A stretch of DNA of 64,000 nucleotides from Neorhizobium tomejilense (GTDB lineage: Bacteria > Pseudomonadota > Alphaproteobacteria > Rhizobiales > Rhizobiaceae): positions 62,001 through 126,000 of the forward strand of contig PVBG01000004.1 in NCBI GenBank assembly GCA_002968845.1. Reading direction: 5' to 3'. The position numbers and the translations under genes are program-made. Shown here one piece after another: positions 17,873 to 26,238 of this stretch (position 1 is the stretch's first letter; every line of letters starts with the position of its first letter). The notes beneath the pieces were generated by a model. That model had not been told where the DNA came from. It did not search any database and was given only the letters and a program-made list of their open reading frames with translations.

Positions 17873-18589
17873 GTGGTAATGGACTTCAGCCAGATCAGAC
17901 GAAACGAGCATCTGCCCGCGCGGATCGCGTCGCAGATCGGACGCGAGATCAGTGATGGCCGGATCGCGCCCGGCGAAAAGCTGCCGACGGAACACATTCT
18001 GGCGAAGACCTTTGGCGTCAGCCGCTCGGTCGTGCGCGAAGCGATCGCGCAGCTTCGCAACGAGGGTCTGGTCGAGACCCGGCAAGGTGTGGGGGCGTTC
18101 GCCACCGATTTTGAGCACAGGCAGTCGATTCGCATCGAACAGGGCAATCTTGCCGACCACGCGAGTTTTCAAAGCCTGTTTCAGCTCCGGCTGCCCCTCG
18201 AGATCGAAGCGGCCGGTCTCGCAGCCGTCAATCACACCGCCGAAGACCTTGTGAAACTCGACGAAGCGCTTGAACAGATGACGGGCGGAGAGAAGTGGAC
18301 CGAGAAAGGCGTCCTCGCCGATCTTGCCTTCCATCGCCAGATCGCCGCTTCCACGCATAACGAATACTTCCTGCTATTTCTCGGTTTTATCGCGGAGCGA
18401 ATTCATCTGGCCATCAATACGGCCAGGGAGGCAGCCGTGTTGACTGAGATCGTCGAAGTAACGATCGCGGAACATGTCGCAATCCGTGATGCGCTTGCGA
18501 GCCGCGATCCCATCCGCGCTCGGGAGGCAATGCGCCATCACCTTCACGGTGCGGCAAGCCGTCTCGACCTTCAATTGAAAGTTTACTAA
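17873..18589 (+). CDS. GntR-family transcriptional regulator, FadR/FCD type
   Basis: A 238-residue repressor. The winged helix occupies about 10-75 (LPTEHILAKTFGVSRSVVREAIAQLRNEGLVETRQGVGAFA), followed by an all-helical FCD ligand domain with the metal-type residues D and H of ADLAFHRQIAASTHN and later EHVAIRDA and MRHHLHGA. The GTG at 17873 follows GGGAGGGG at a good distance; the ATG two codons on is also possible. The ligand is probably a sugar acid handled by the surrounding genes. Two palindromes at 16280 and 18697 flank its operon and are the natural binding candidates. Confidence 0.9.
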   Translation: MVMDFSQIRRNEHLPARIASQIGREISDGRIAPGEKLPTEHILAKTFGVSRSVVREAIAQLRNEGLVETRQGVGAFATDFEHRQSIRIEQGNLADHASFQSLFQLRLPLEIEAAGLAAVNHTAEDLVKLDEALEQMTGGEKWTEKGVLADLAFHRQIAASTHNEYFLLFLGFIAERIHLAINTAREAAVLTEIVEVTIAEHVAIRDALASRDPIRAREAMRHHLHGAASRLDLQLKVY

Positions 18590-18924
18590 GCTTCCAGTCA
18601 GCCGCCTCGTTAGATCGATCCAGGGGATTTCCCGAAAGCGGTCAGGGGCCGCTGGACAGCGAGTAAAACTCTCTTTAGAGATACCGCAGGTGGAGGTTGT
18701 CAGACATCCTGACAATTGAGGGAGCGCGGGAGAGATCTTTGCGATGGAGGAGAGTCTGATCGCATACCAAATAGGAAACCGCATCGTGACGTCCAGGCTG
18801 CCGCTTGAGCCGCTGGTCGAAGAAGCGGATCATGGGAGCAAACACCCGGAGCGGAATTTGGGGTTGTCGACGGTGTCGAAGACCTCCGCTTGGCGCGGGC
18901 TCTTGTAAGAATTCGGAGGGGAAC
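18590..18924 (+). other. 335-base leader of the TRAP transporter operon
   Basis: No gene is supported here. The region separates the GntR regulator from dctQ and must contain the TRAP promoter. The only strong structure is the inverted repeat at 18697-18715. A good ribosome site (GGAGGGG) lies at the right end, immediately before dctQ. Confidence 0.55.
18697..18715. promoter_or_regulatory. Perfect inverted repeat, probable GntR operator of the TRAP operon
   Basis: TTGTCAG-ACATC-CTGACAA has perfect 7-bp arms around a 5-bp spacer, 210 bases before the dctQ start. The left arm continues as TTGTCAGACA, close to the FadR-family pattern TTGTCNGACAA and to the site at 16282. The neighbouring FCD-type GntR protein is the likely binder. 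Confidence 0.6.
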
Positions 18925-19458
18925 ATGCAAAAGGCAATCGATCTTTTTTTCAAGGCGTTGGAAGTCCTATTGATCCTGCTGCTTTCAGCAATGGCGATCA
19001 TGGTGTTTGCCAATGTGGTGCTTCGCTACGCCTTCAATTCCGGCATGTCCGTCTCTGAGGAACTTTCCCGCTACTTCTTCGTCTGGCTGAGCTTCGTCGG
19101 CGCAGTCGTCGCATTTCGCGAACATGGCCACCTCGGCGTCGAAAGCGTCGTGGCGCTTTTCGGGCGCAAGGGCCGGCTGGTCTGCATGATCCTTTCTAAC
19201 CTCGTCATCCTCGCTTGCTCGATGATCTTTTTCTGGGGGACTTGGCAGCAGTTCGAGATCAACGCCAGCATGAGCGCGCCGGTGACCGGCATTTCGATGA
19301 TCTGGGTCTACGGCATCGGCCTGTTTACCGGCGCCGGCTTGTCGCTGATCGCGCTGGAGCGGCTGTTCCGCTATGTCACCGGCCGCGCGACGGCGGAGGA
19401 GATCAGCATCTTTGCCGGTGAAAACCTGACGATCGAGCAGATGGCGGAGCGTACCTGA
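18925..19458 (+). CDS. dctQ: TRAP transporter small membrane subunit, DctQ
   Basis: A 177-residue inner-membrane protein with four helices, needed with DctM for sodium-driven solute uptake. Family marks are VFANVVLRYAFNSGMSVSEELSRYFFVWLSFVGAVVAFREHGHLGVE. GGAGGGG just before the ATG supports the start. The stop overlaps the dctM start as TGATG. It lies in a sugar-acid catabolic locus, so the cargo is probably a sugar acid, not a C4-dicarboxylate. Confidence 0.93.
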   Translation: MQKAIDLFFKALEVLLILLLSAMAIMVFANVVLRYAFNSGMSVSEELSRYFFVWLSFVGAVVAFREHGHLGVESVVALFGRKGRLVCMILSNLVILACSMIFFWGTWQQFEINASMSAPVTGISMIWVYGIGLFTGAGLSLIALERLFRYVTGRATAEEISIFAGENLTIEQMAERT

Positions 19459-20735
19459 TGACACTTATCGTATTCATCGTATCGCTTCTCGGCGCCATGG
19501 CGATTGGCGTGCCCGTCGCGTTCTCGCTGATGTTCTGCGGCGTCGTGCTCATGTGGTACATGGACATGTTCAACACCCAGATCATCGCCCAGAACATGAT
19601 CGCCGGTGTCGACACCTTTACCCTGCTTGCCATTCCATTCTTCATCCTGGCCGGCGAGCTGATGAACTCGGGTGGCCTGTCGCGCCGGATCATCGATTTT
19701 GCCATTGCCTGCGTCGGCCATATCCGCGGCGGCCTCGGCATTGTTGCGATCATGGCAGCCGTCATCATGGCCAGTATTTCAGGCTCGGCCGCTGCCGATA
19801 CGGCAGCCCTTGCCGCCATCCTTATCCCGATGATGGCCAAGGCTGGGTACAACGTACCCCGTTCCGGCGGCCTTATAGCGGCGGGCGGCATTATCGCGCC
19901 GATCATTCCGCCGTCCATGGCCTTCATCGTATTCGGCGTCGCGGCCAACGTATCGATTACCCAACTTTTCCTCGCCGGCATCTTTCCCGGCATCCTGATG
20001 GGCGTTGCGCTGGTCATCGCCTGGCTCATCGTCGTGCGGAAGGACAATGTCCAGCCGCTGCCGAAGGCGCCGATGAGCGAGCGGCTGCGTGTGACCGGCA
20101 AGGCCGCCTGGGCGCTCGGCATGCCGGTGATTATCCTCGGCGGCATCAAGGCCGGCATCATGACGCCGACCGAGGCCGCCGTCGTCGCCGCCGCCTACGC
20201 GCTTTTCGTCGGCATGGTGATCTATCGGGAGCTGAAGCCAAGCCACCTGCCGCACGTCATCCTGCAGGCCGCCAAGACCACCTCGGTCATCATGTTCCTG
20301 GTCGCAGCGGCGCTGGTCTCCTCGTGGCTGATCACCGCGGCCAACATCCCGGCCGAGATCGTCGGTTACATCGAGCCACTGATCGATCGCCCGATGCTGC
20401 TGATGTTCGCTATCATGATCCTGGTGCTCGTGGTCGGCACTGCGCTCGACCTGACGCCGACCATCCTGATCCTGACGCCGGTCCTCATGCCGATCGTCAA
20501 GCAGGCTGGCATCGACCCGGTCTATTTCGGCGTGCTCTTCATCATGAACAATTCCATCGGCCTCATCACTCCGCCGGTCGGCGTAGTATTGAACGTGGTC
20601 AGCGGCGTAGCGCGCATTCCGCTTGGCAAGGTGACGGCCGGGGTCTGGCCGTTCCTGATCGCCGAAACCATCGTTCTGTTCCTGCTGGTCCTGTTTCCAG
20701 ACCTCGTGCTCGTCCCTGCACGCTGGCTCCGCTAA
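19458..20735 (+). CDS. dctM: TRAP transporter large permease, DctM
   Basis: A 425-residue permease with about twelve helices forming the transport path. Typical blocks are visible: GVPVAFSLMF at the start, AIPFFILAGELMNSGGLSRRI, ASISGSAAADTAALAAILIPMM, IIPPSMAFIVFGVAANVSI and, near the end, GLITPPVGVVLNVVSG. The start is coupled to dctQ, and dctP follows after 30 bases, giving the order Q-M-P. Nothing is missing. Confidence 0.95.
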   Translation: MTLIVFIVSLLGAMAIGVPVAFSLMFCGVVLMWYMDMFNTQIIAQNMIAGVDTFTLLAIPFFILAGELMNSGGLSRRIIDFAIACVGHIRGGLGIVAIMAAVIMASISGSAAADTAALAAILIPMMAKAGYNVPRSGGLIAAGGIIAPIIPPSMAFIVFGVAANVSITQLFLAGIFPGILMGVALVIAWLIVVRKDNVQPLPKAPMSERLRVTGKAAWALGMPVIILGGIKAGIMTPTEAAVVAAAYALFVGMVIYRELKPSHLPHVILQAAKTTSVIMFLVAAALVSSWLITAANIPAEIVGYIEPLIDRPMLLMFAIMILVLVVGTALDLTPTILILTPVLMPIVKQAGIDPVYFGVLFIMNNSIGLITPPVGVVLNVVSGVARIPLGKVTAGVWPFLIAETIVLFLLVLFPDLVLVPARWLR

Positions 20736-20765
20736 CCCCGTCTCACACATCCATGGGAGGATAAT

Positions 20766-21773
20766 ATGAGAAAACTGCTACTCACAACTACTGCACTTGC
20801 CATCGCCTGCGCATCGGCCGCACCGGCCTTCGCCGAATTCAAGGCGCGTAACATCCGCGTTTCGAACGGCATCAACGCCGACCATCCGGTCGGCAACGGC
20901 ATCGCCGCCATGCAGAAGTGCCTTGACGAGAAGTCCGGCGGCAAGATGAAGCTGACAGCCTTCTGGGGCGGCGCGCTCGGCGGCGACCTGCAGGCCACCC
21001 AGGCCCTGCGCTCCGGCGTCCAGGAAGCCGTGGTGACATCGTCGTCGCCTCTGGTCGGCATCGTTCCGGCACTCGGCGTCTTCGACCTGCCCTTCCTGTT
21101 CGGCAATCCGCAGGAAGCCCACAAGGTGCTCGACGGCAAGTTCGGCGACATGATGAACCAGAAGCTGGATGCCGCCGGCCTTGTCAATCTCGCCTACTGG
21201 GAAAACGGCTTCCGTAACTTGTCGAACTCGGTTCGCCCGGTCACCAAATGGGAAGATTTCTCGGGGATGAAGGTTCGCGTCATGCAGAACAACATCTTCC
21301 TCGACACCTTCCAGAATCTCGGTGCCAACGCCACCCCGATGGCCTTCGGTGAGGTCTTCTCGGCGCTCGAAACCAAGGCGATCGACGCACAGGAAAATCC
21401 CTATGTGACGATCGATACCTCGAAGTTCTTCGAGGTCCAGAAATACGTCACCGAGACCAACCACGCCTACACGCCGTTCCTCTTCCTGTTCTCCAAGGCA
21501 ATCTTCAACACCTATGCCCCTGACGAGCAGGCTGCCCTTCGCGCCTGCGCGGTCGTCGGCCGGGATGTGGAACGCCAGGTGATCGGCGATCTCAACAAGA
21601 AGTCGCTTGAGAAGATCAAGGCGGCCGGCCTGCAGGTCAACACGCTTTCGCCGGAAGAGCAGCAGCGCATCCGCGAAAAGTCCGCGGTCGTCTATGAGAA
21701 GCACAAGGCTGTCATTGGCGCCGAGGTGGTCGATGGCATCGTCGCCGAGCTCAAGGAAGTCCGCAAGAAGTAA
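20766..21773 (+). CDS. dctP: TRAP transporter periplasmic binding protein, DctP
   Basis: A 335-residue solute-binding protein with a clear signal peptide (residues 1-23, ending AFAEF). The conserved GMKVRVMQN segment holds the arginine that usually salt-bridges the carboxylate of the ligand, and GEVFSALETKAIDAQENP is the family's late block. A ribosome site GGGAGGA precedes the ATG. A strong terminator follows. The ligand is expected to be a carboxylate; a sugar acid is the best guess from the dehydratase and dehydrogenases nearby. Confidence 0.94.
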   Translation: MRKLLLTTTALAIACASAAPAFAEFKARNIRVSNGINADHPVGNGIAAMQKCLDEKSGGKMKLTAFWGGALGGDLQATQALRSGVQEAVVTSSSPLVGIVPALGVFDLPFLFGNPQEAHKVLDGKFGDMMNQKLDAAGLVNLAYWENGFRNLSNSVRPVTKWEDFSGMKVRVMQNNIFLDTFQNLGANATPMAFGEVFSALETKAIDAQENPYVTIDTSKFFEVQKYVTETNHAYTPFLFLFSKAIFNTYAPDEQAALRACAVVGRDVERQVIGDLNKKSLEKIKAAGLQVNTLSPEEQQRIREKSAVVYEKHKAVIGAEVVDGIVAELKEVRKK

Positions 21774-21806
21774 GCCGAAGGCTTCGCGCGACAGCGACCA
21801 TTTGGG

Positions 21807-21834
21807 AAAGCCCGCGAGTGATCGCGGGCTTTTC
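21807..21834. terminator. Rho-independent terminator after dctP
   Basis: AAAGCCCGCG and CGCGGGCTTT are perfect arms around the 6-base loop AGTGAT, followed by TTCTC. The A-tract before and T-tract after make it usable in both directions, between convergent dctP and the DMT permease gene. Confidence 0.85.
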
Positions 21835-21835
21835 T

Positions 21836-22750
21836 CTATTCGGGAATAGCGGGAAGCACGCTCTCACGCTTCTTGAGCATCTGCTCCCGGATGAAGATGA
21901 AGAGGCCGGAAGCGACGATCAGGGCGGCCCCGACCATCATGCCGAATCGTGGGATGTCGCCGAAAAACATCCAGCCGAAGATCACGGCCCAAAGCAGCAG
22001 CGTATATTGAAGCGGTGCCACGGTCGCCGCATCGGAGATCTTGAGGGCGCGGTTGACCAGCATATGGGCTGCCATCGCGACGATACCGAGCAGCCCGAGA
22101 AGAAGAAGATCGCGGCTCGATGCAATCGGTGACCAGTCCATGGGCGCGAAGGCAAGGCCGGCGATACCGGCGCCCACGACCTGGAAGAAGACCAGCGCAC
22201 TATCCGGCGTGCCTCGCAGGAACCGCCCGGAAATCAGCATGAAGGCAAAGGCGGCGCTGCCGACGATCGAAATGACGGCCGGCATGCTGAACATGGCGCT
22301 CGAGGGTTCGAGCGTGATGATGACGCCGACGAAGCCGACGGCGATCGCCGTCCAGCGCCGCCAGCCGACCTTTTCGCCGAGCAGGAAGGGCGAGCACGCC
22401 GCAACGTAGATCGGCGCAGCCAGCCAATAGGTCATGACGTCGGCGAGCGGCAGGTACATGACCGCATAATAGAAGCAGAACACTTCAGCCGTTGAAAACG
22501 CCACGCGGAAGAACTGCATGCCGGGCCGTTCGACGGTCAGCAGATTGCTAAAACCTGCCTTCCAGACCATCGGCACGAGGATGATCAGTGCTGCCAGGCT
22601 GCGGATCAGGACGACCTGACCGAGCCCGTAATTCGCGACCAGCCACTTGCCCATGGCGTCGTTGAGAGCAAACATCAGCATGCCGAGAAGCATCAGCATC
22701 GGGCCGGTCATGCTCGCGGTCTTGAGCACGGTCGCCGAGGATATGGTCAT
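21836..22750 (-). CDS. EamA/DMT-superfamily permease
   Basis: A 304-residue protein with ten predicted helices in two EamA repeats (about 15-145 and 160-290). It shows the DMT opening LMLLGMLMFALNDAMGKWLV, GQVVLIRSLAALIILV and VAPLQYTLLLWAVIFGWMFFGD. Such proteins move metabolites, often out of the cell. It starts 12 bases after the stop of the enolase-superfamily dehydratase and is probably co-transcribed with it, so it may handle the same sugar acid or its product. The cargo is unknown. Confidence 0.88.
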   Translation of the reverse strand: MTISSATVLKTASMTGPMLMLLGMLMFALNDAMGKWLVANYGLGQVVLIRSLAALIILVPMVWKAGFSNLLTVERPGMQFFRVAFSTAEVFCFYYAVMYLPLADVMTYWLAAPIYVAACSPFLLGEKVGWRRWTAIAVGFVGVIITLEPSSAMFSMPAVISIVGSAAFAFMLISGRFLRGTPDSALVFFQVVGAGIAGLAFAPMDWSPIASSRDLLLLGLLGIVAMAAHMLVNRALKISDAATVAPLQYTLLLWAVIFGWMFFGDIPRFGMMVGAALIVASGLFIFIREQMLKKRESVLPAIPE

Positions 22751-22762
22751 TTCAATTGCACC

Positions 22763-23965
22763 TTAGAGAATGGAGGCGTCGGACGTCCGCCGGCTGACGG
22801 TGAAGGCTCGATCGAGCTCGGGATTGAGCTCCATCCCGAGACCCGGGCCTGGCGGCACGGTGATCATGCCGTTTCTCACCTCCGGCAGCGCCGTCACCAG
22901 GTCCCGGTACCACGTCTTGTAGAATGCGCGCACGCTTTCCTGCACCAGCGCGTTCGGCGCGTTGAGTGACAGATGGGTCGATGCGCAAAGAACGACCGGG
23001 CCGGTGCAGTCGTGTGGGGCGACCGGCAGGTGCCAGGCTTCCGCCATGGACGCGATCTTGCGGGCCTCCGAAAGGCCGCCGCACCAGGAAATGTCGAGCA
23101 TGACGATGCCGGCAACGCCGGTTTCCAGGTAATCGCGAAAACCCCAGCGGGTCGCGAGCGTCTCGGAGGCTGAGATCGGCGCCGGCGACACTTCCGCATA
23201 ACGCTTCAGGCTCGACAGGCTGTCCATCTTGATCGGATCTTCATGCCAGAAGGTCTGGTACGGTGTCAGGGCCTTGGCGATCTGCATGGCCGGCAGGAGT
23301 TGCCACATGGAGTGGAACTCGACCATGATATCCATCCTGTCGCCGACGGCCTTGCGGATCTTCTCGAAAGGCTGAAGCGCAAGTTTCAGGTCCGGCATCG
23401 AGATATACTGGCCTTTGGTTTTTTCCGCGGCCGCATCGAACGGCCAGATCTTCATCGCGGTGATGCCCTCTTCGAGCAGCGATTCGGCCAGTTCGTCGGC
23501 ACGATGCAGAAAGCCGTTCAGATCGTCATAGGTGGTGCCACCGGTCAGACCATAGTTGGCGGTCGCCTGGCCGGTCGCCTTCTTGATATATTCGGTCCCC
23601 GCGCAGGTATTGTAGGTGCGGATTTCCCTACGGCTGAAGCCTCCGAGCAGCTGGGCGATCGGCTGGTCCGTGACCTTTCCGAAAATGTCCCAAAGGGCGA
23701 TATCGAACGCCGAATTGCCCCGAACTTCCGCGCCTGAGGAACGAAAACCGATATAACCGACCAGTTCCTGCGCCAGGAGGTCGATCTGCAACGGGTCGCG
23801 GCCGATGACCCGTGGGGCCACGTATTCGTGGATATAGCTCTCCACGGTCTCGGCCCCGAAAAAGGTTTCGCCGAGGCCGGTAATTCCTTCGTCGGTGTGG
23901 ACCAGTACCCACAACAGGTTCGCACGCTCTGCAACGCGCACCGTTTCAAGCTTGGTGATCTTCAT
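22763..23965 (-). CDS. Enolase-superfamily acid-sugar dehydratase (mandelate racemase type)
   Basis: A 400-residue magnesium enzyme that dehydrates a sugar acid to a 2-keto-3-deoxy acid. Likely metal ligands are E216, E242 (WHEDP) and E268 (SASE). The D291-H318 pair (LDISW, APHDCTGP) forms the family's catalytic dyad. K172 (AMKIW) stands where the KxK motif is expected, but the first lysine is missing. The first metal ligand is glutamate in place of the more frequent aspartate. It heads a two-gene minus-strand operon with the DMT permease. Galactonate- or galactarate-type dehydratase is possible, but the substrate cannot be assigned. Confidence 0.85.
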   Translation of the reverse strand: MKITKLETVRVAERANLLWVLVHTDEGITGLGETFFGAETVESYIHEYVAPRVIGRDPLQIDLLAQELVGYIGFRSSGAEVRGNSAFDIALWDIFGKVTDQPIAQLLGGFSRREIRTYNTCAGTEYIKKATGQATANYGLTGGTTYDDLNGFLHRADELAESLLEEGITAMKIWPFDAAAEKTKGQYISMPDLKLALQPFEKIRKAVGDRMDIMVEFHSMWQLLPAMQIAKALTPYQTFWHEDPIKMDSLSSLKRYAEVSPAPISASETLATRWGFRDYLETGVAGIVMLDISWCGGLSEARKIASMAEAWHLPVAPHDCTGPVVLCASTHLSLNAPNALVQESVRAFYKTWYRDLVTALPEVRNGMITVPPGPGLGMELNPELDRAFTVSRRTSDASIL

Positions 23966-24453
23966 GTTGCCTCCCTTGCGAATTCAACCACAGGCCTTGG
24001 CCTTTGGTAAGGCAAGACCCGCGATTTTGTCGCCCACAGGATAATCATCAAAGCAGACCTGCCGGCGCGGATCAAAAATTCTGAAAGCGGTGAAAAAAAG
24101 GAACGGACAGATCGTCCTTGTTGCCGAGCGCCTGCAGAGCAAGAGCAAGGCACGCAAAAACGGATGACAGGAACGGGTTCGCCGCCATGAGATCACAGCT
24201 TCAGGCACCGCAGGCCGAAACGAGCCCGTTGCATCGCGGCAAAGCGGGACGCTCGGCTCCTGCTCTTCCTGCCGGGCCAAAACTCAAACAATCCCCTGCC
24301 CCGGCGCTGCAGCCGGCAATCCAGAGAAAGCAGCCAGATCACTGTCGGCGGAGGCCCAGCTGAAGACCGGCACAGGCTGTCGGCTCCGGCCGCCTGACGC
24401 TGACTGGAAAGCCATTGCGTGGTCGTCGGCTTGCGCAATGGGGATGGAGACAT
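23966..24453. other. 488-base divergent region before the siderophore operon
   Basis: No gene supported. The left edge serves the minus-strand dehydratase and has a loose inverted repeat near 23996-24016. A probable ECF promoter for the siderophore genes lies at 24087-24117, leaving a leader of more than 300 bases before asbA. The leader has no strong hairpin and no recognised riboswitch, and codon-like frames in it show no family resemblance. Confidence 0.5.
24087..24117 (+). promoter_or_regulatory. Candidate ECF-sigma promoter of the asb operon
   Basis: GCGGTGAAAAAA starts at 24087 and CGTC starts at 24113, an offset of 26. The same 12-mer and the same offset to CGTC recur upstream of the TonB receptor at 32413. 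An A-rich GAAAA-type -35 and a CGTC-type -10 are normal for iron-uptake ECF factors of the FecI group, and a FecI gene lies between the two sites at 30791. Confidence 0.6.
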
Positions 24454-26238
24454 ATGCAATCGTCAAGACAGACCGCGGAAGCGGCGACATTCCAAAGTTT
24501 TGCGAACTGCTATCTGCGGGAGGTCAGTTCCGGCAGCCGGATCGTCCACCGCAGCGTGAGCGGGGCGGTCGATGCCATCGAATGGCCACTGCCGCGGCAG
24601 CAGATCCTCTTGCGCGCAGAGATCGTCTCCGCGTCCGTCTGCGGACCGCAGCATTTCGGCAGGTTGTGGACGCGCGCCGCGTCCGACATGTCCTGGCGGG
24701 CGGTCGAGCCGATGTCGGCGCTGCATCTCCTCCTCCAGGAAGCCTACCGGCAAATGGAGGACGACCGGACCGATGCCCTGCGCAGCTTTGAACTGGAGCT
24801 GCTGGTGCGTGTTCTCGACAGCTACCAGCAGATGACGCTCTACCTCGAAAAAGCCTCTCCCGCGCCGCCGGACGAGGGACATTTCATCGAGGCGGAACAA
24901 TCGCTCGTCTTCGGTCACTGGCAGCACCCGACCCCGAAGAGCCGACAGGGCATGACATTCTGGCAGCAGGAGCGATACGCCCCGGAACTGCGCGGACAAT
25001 TTCAGCTGCAGTATTTTGCCGCCCGGACAGAACATGTCCGCGAGGCTTCAGCGCGAACGATGCAGGCGCACGAAATCATCCGCTCCGAGCTTGGCGTGTC
25101 CGGAGCCGATCTCGCCATCGAACCGGACGAATGCCTCCTACCCATGCACCCGCTACAGGCCGAAGCGCTGCTTCTCGATCCGGGCGTCCAGGCGATGCAG
25201 CGCGACGGCCGCCTGCGTCATCTCGGTCCCGCCGGGTCTCTCTTCACCGCGACCTCGTCGGTGCGCACCGTCTACAGCCCCCATTCCGATTGGATGCTGA
25301 AGTTCTCGCTTCCCGTGCGCATCACCAATTCCGTGCGCATCAATCGCCGGCCGGAACTTGAAGCCGGGGTAGCGATGGCAAAACTGATAGAGGGCATCGG
25401 CTTTGCCGCGCGTTCAAAAAATTTCCGCATCATCCAGGATCCCGCCTACATCACCCTCGATATACCGGGTCGCGAGGAGAGCGGTTTCGAAATCATCCTG
25501 CGCGAAAATCCATTCAAGGGCGCGAGGGCACAGGGCGTCGTGACGGTCGCCGCCCTCACCGCCGACCCGTTTCCAGGCGATCTGTCGAGACTGGCGCGGA
25601 CCATCCGCAAGCTCGCAGCCAAAGGCGGCGACGGTATTTCAAACACTGCGCTTGCATGGTTCCGGCGTTATCTCGGCTGTGCCGTGGAGCCACTGATCCG
25701 GCTCTACGACGATTACGGGGTGGCGCTCGAAGCCCACCAGCAGAACACCCTCCTCGATATCGGCATGGGTTATCCGGCCGCCAGCTACTATCGCGACAAC
25801 CAGGGCTTTTATCTTTCGGAGCGTTATCGCAGCCTGCTTGCCGGGCATGCGCCGGAAACGGAAACGATCGCTTCGCTCTATTTCGCGGATGCCGAAATCC
25901 GTGACCGGTTCGCCTATTACCTGATCGTAAACCAGGTCTTTTCCGTCATCAGCCGCATGGGCCATGACGGACTCTGCGACGAGGGTGTGCTCCTATTTGC
26001 CCTGCGGGCGCATCTGGAACACTGCGCCGAAACGATGTCCGGCGCCGGCCGGGATTTTGCAAGGCACGTTCTCGATCTGCCGACGATCACGTCGAAGGCC
26101 AACCTCACGACCCGCCTTTTCGATGTCGACGAACTGCAGTCGAGCGGCGTGCATTCCCTTTATCGGCCCATCCCGAACCCGCTGAGGGTTCCGATCGCGC
26201 TTGCAGCACCGAGGACCGGCCATGCCATTGCCTCTTGA
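24454..26238 (+). CDS. asbA: NRPS-independent siderophore synthetase, AsbA-like (IucA/IucC family)
   Basis: A 594-residue ATP-dependent synthetase that condenses a citrate carboxylate with a polyamine. Family marks: LPMHPLQAEAL near 229, the nucleotide-binding FTATSSVRTVYSPHSDWMLKFSLPVRITNSVRINRRPE, and EAHQQNTLLDI near 425. The start at 24454 follows ATGGAGA. Order and partners (second synthetase, AMP ligase, carrier plus AsbE) match the Bacillus asb petrobactin operon, where AsbA joins citrate and spermidine. The polyamine here is not known. The 3' end overlaps asbB by 17 bases. Confidence 0.88.
   Translation: MQSSRQTAEAATFQSFANCYLREVSSGSRIVHRSVSGAVDAIEWPLPRQQILLRAEIVSASVCGPQHFGRLWTRAASDMSWRAVEPMSALHLLLQEAYRQMEDDRTDALRSFELELLVRVLDSYQQMTLYLEKASPAPPDEGHFIEAEQSLVFGHWQHPTPKSRQGMTFWQQERYAPELRGQFQLQYFAARTEHVREASARTMQAHEIIRSELGVSGADLAIEPDECLLPMHPLQAEALLLDPGVQAMQRDGRLRHLGPAGSLFTATSSVRTVYSPHSDWMLKFSLPVRITNSVRINRRPELEAGVAMAKLIEGIGFAARSKNFRIIQDPAYITLDIPGREESGFEIILRENPFKGARAQGVVTVAALTADPFPGDLSRLARTIRKLAAKGGDGISNTALAWFRRYLGCAVEPLIRLYDDYGVALEAHQQNTLLDIGMGYPAASYYRDNQGFYLSERYRSLLAGHAPETETIASLYFADAEIRDRFAYYLIVNQVFSVISRMGHDGLCDEGVLLFALRAHLEHCAETMSGAGRDFARHVLDLPTITSKANLTTRLFDVDELQSSGVHSLYRPIPNPLRVPIALAAPRTGHAIAS

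Noticed and set aside
19779..20750. 323-codon minus-strand frame opposite dctM
   Set aside because: Product is extremely rich in D, H, Q and R, the mirror of membrane-helix codons on the other strand.
24118..24363. 81-codon frame with TTG start in the asb leader
   Set aside because: No ribosome site, biased composition and no resemblance to a known leader peptide.
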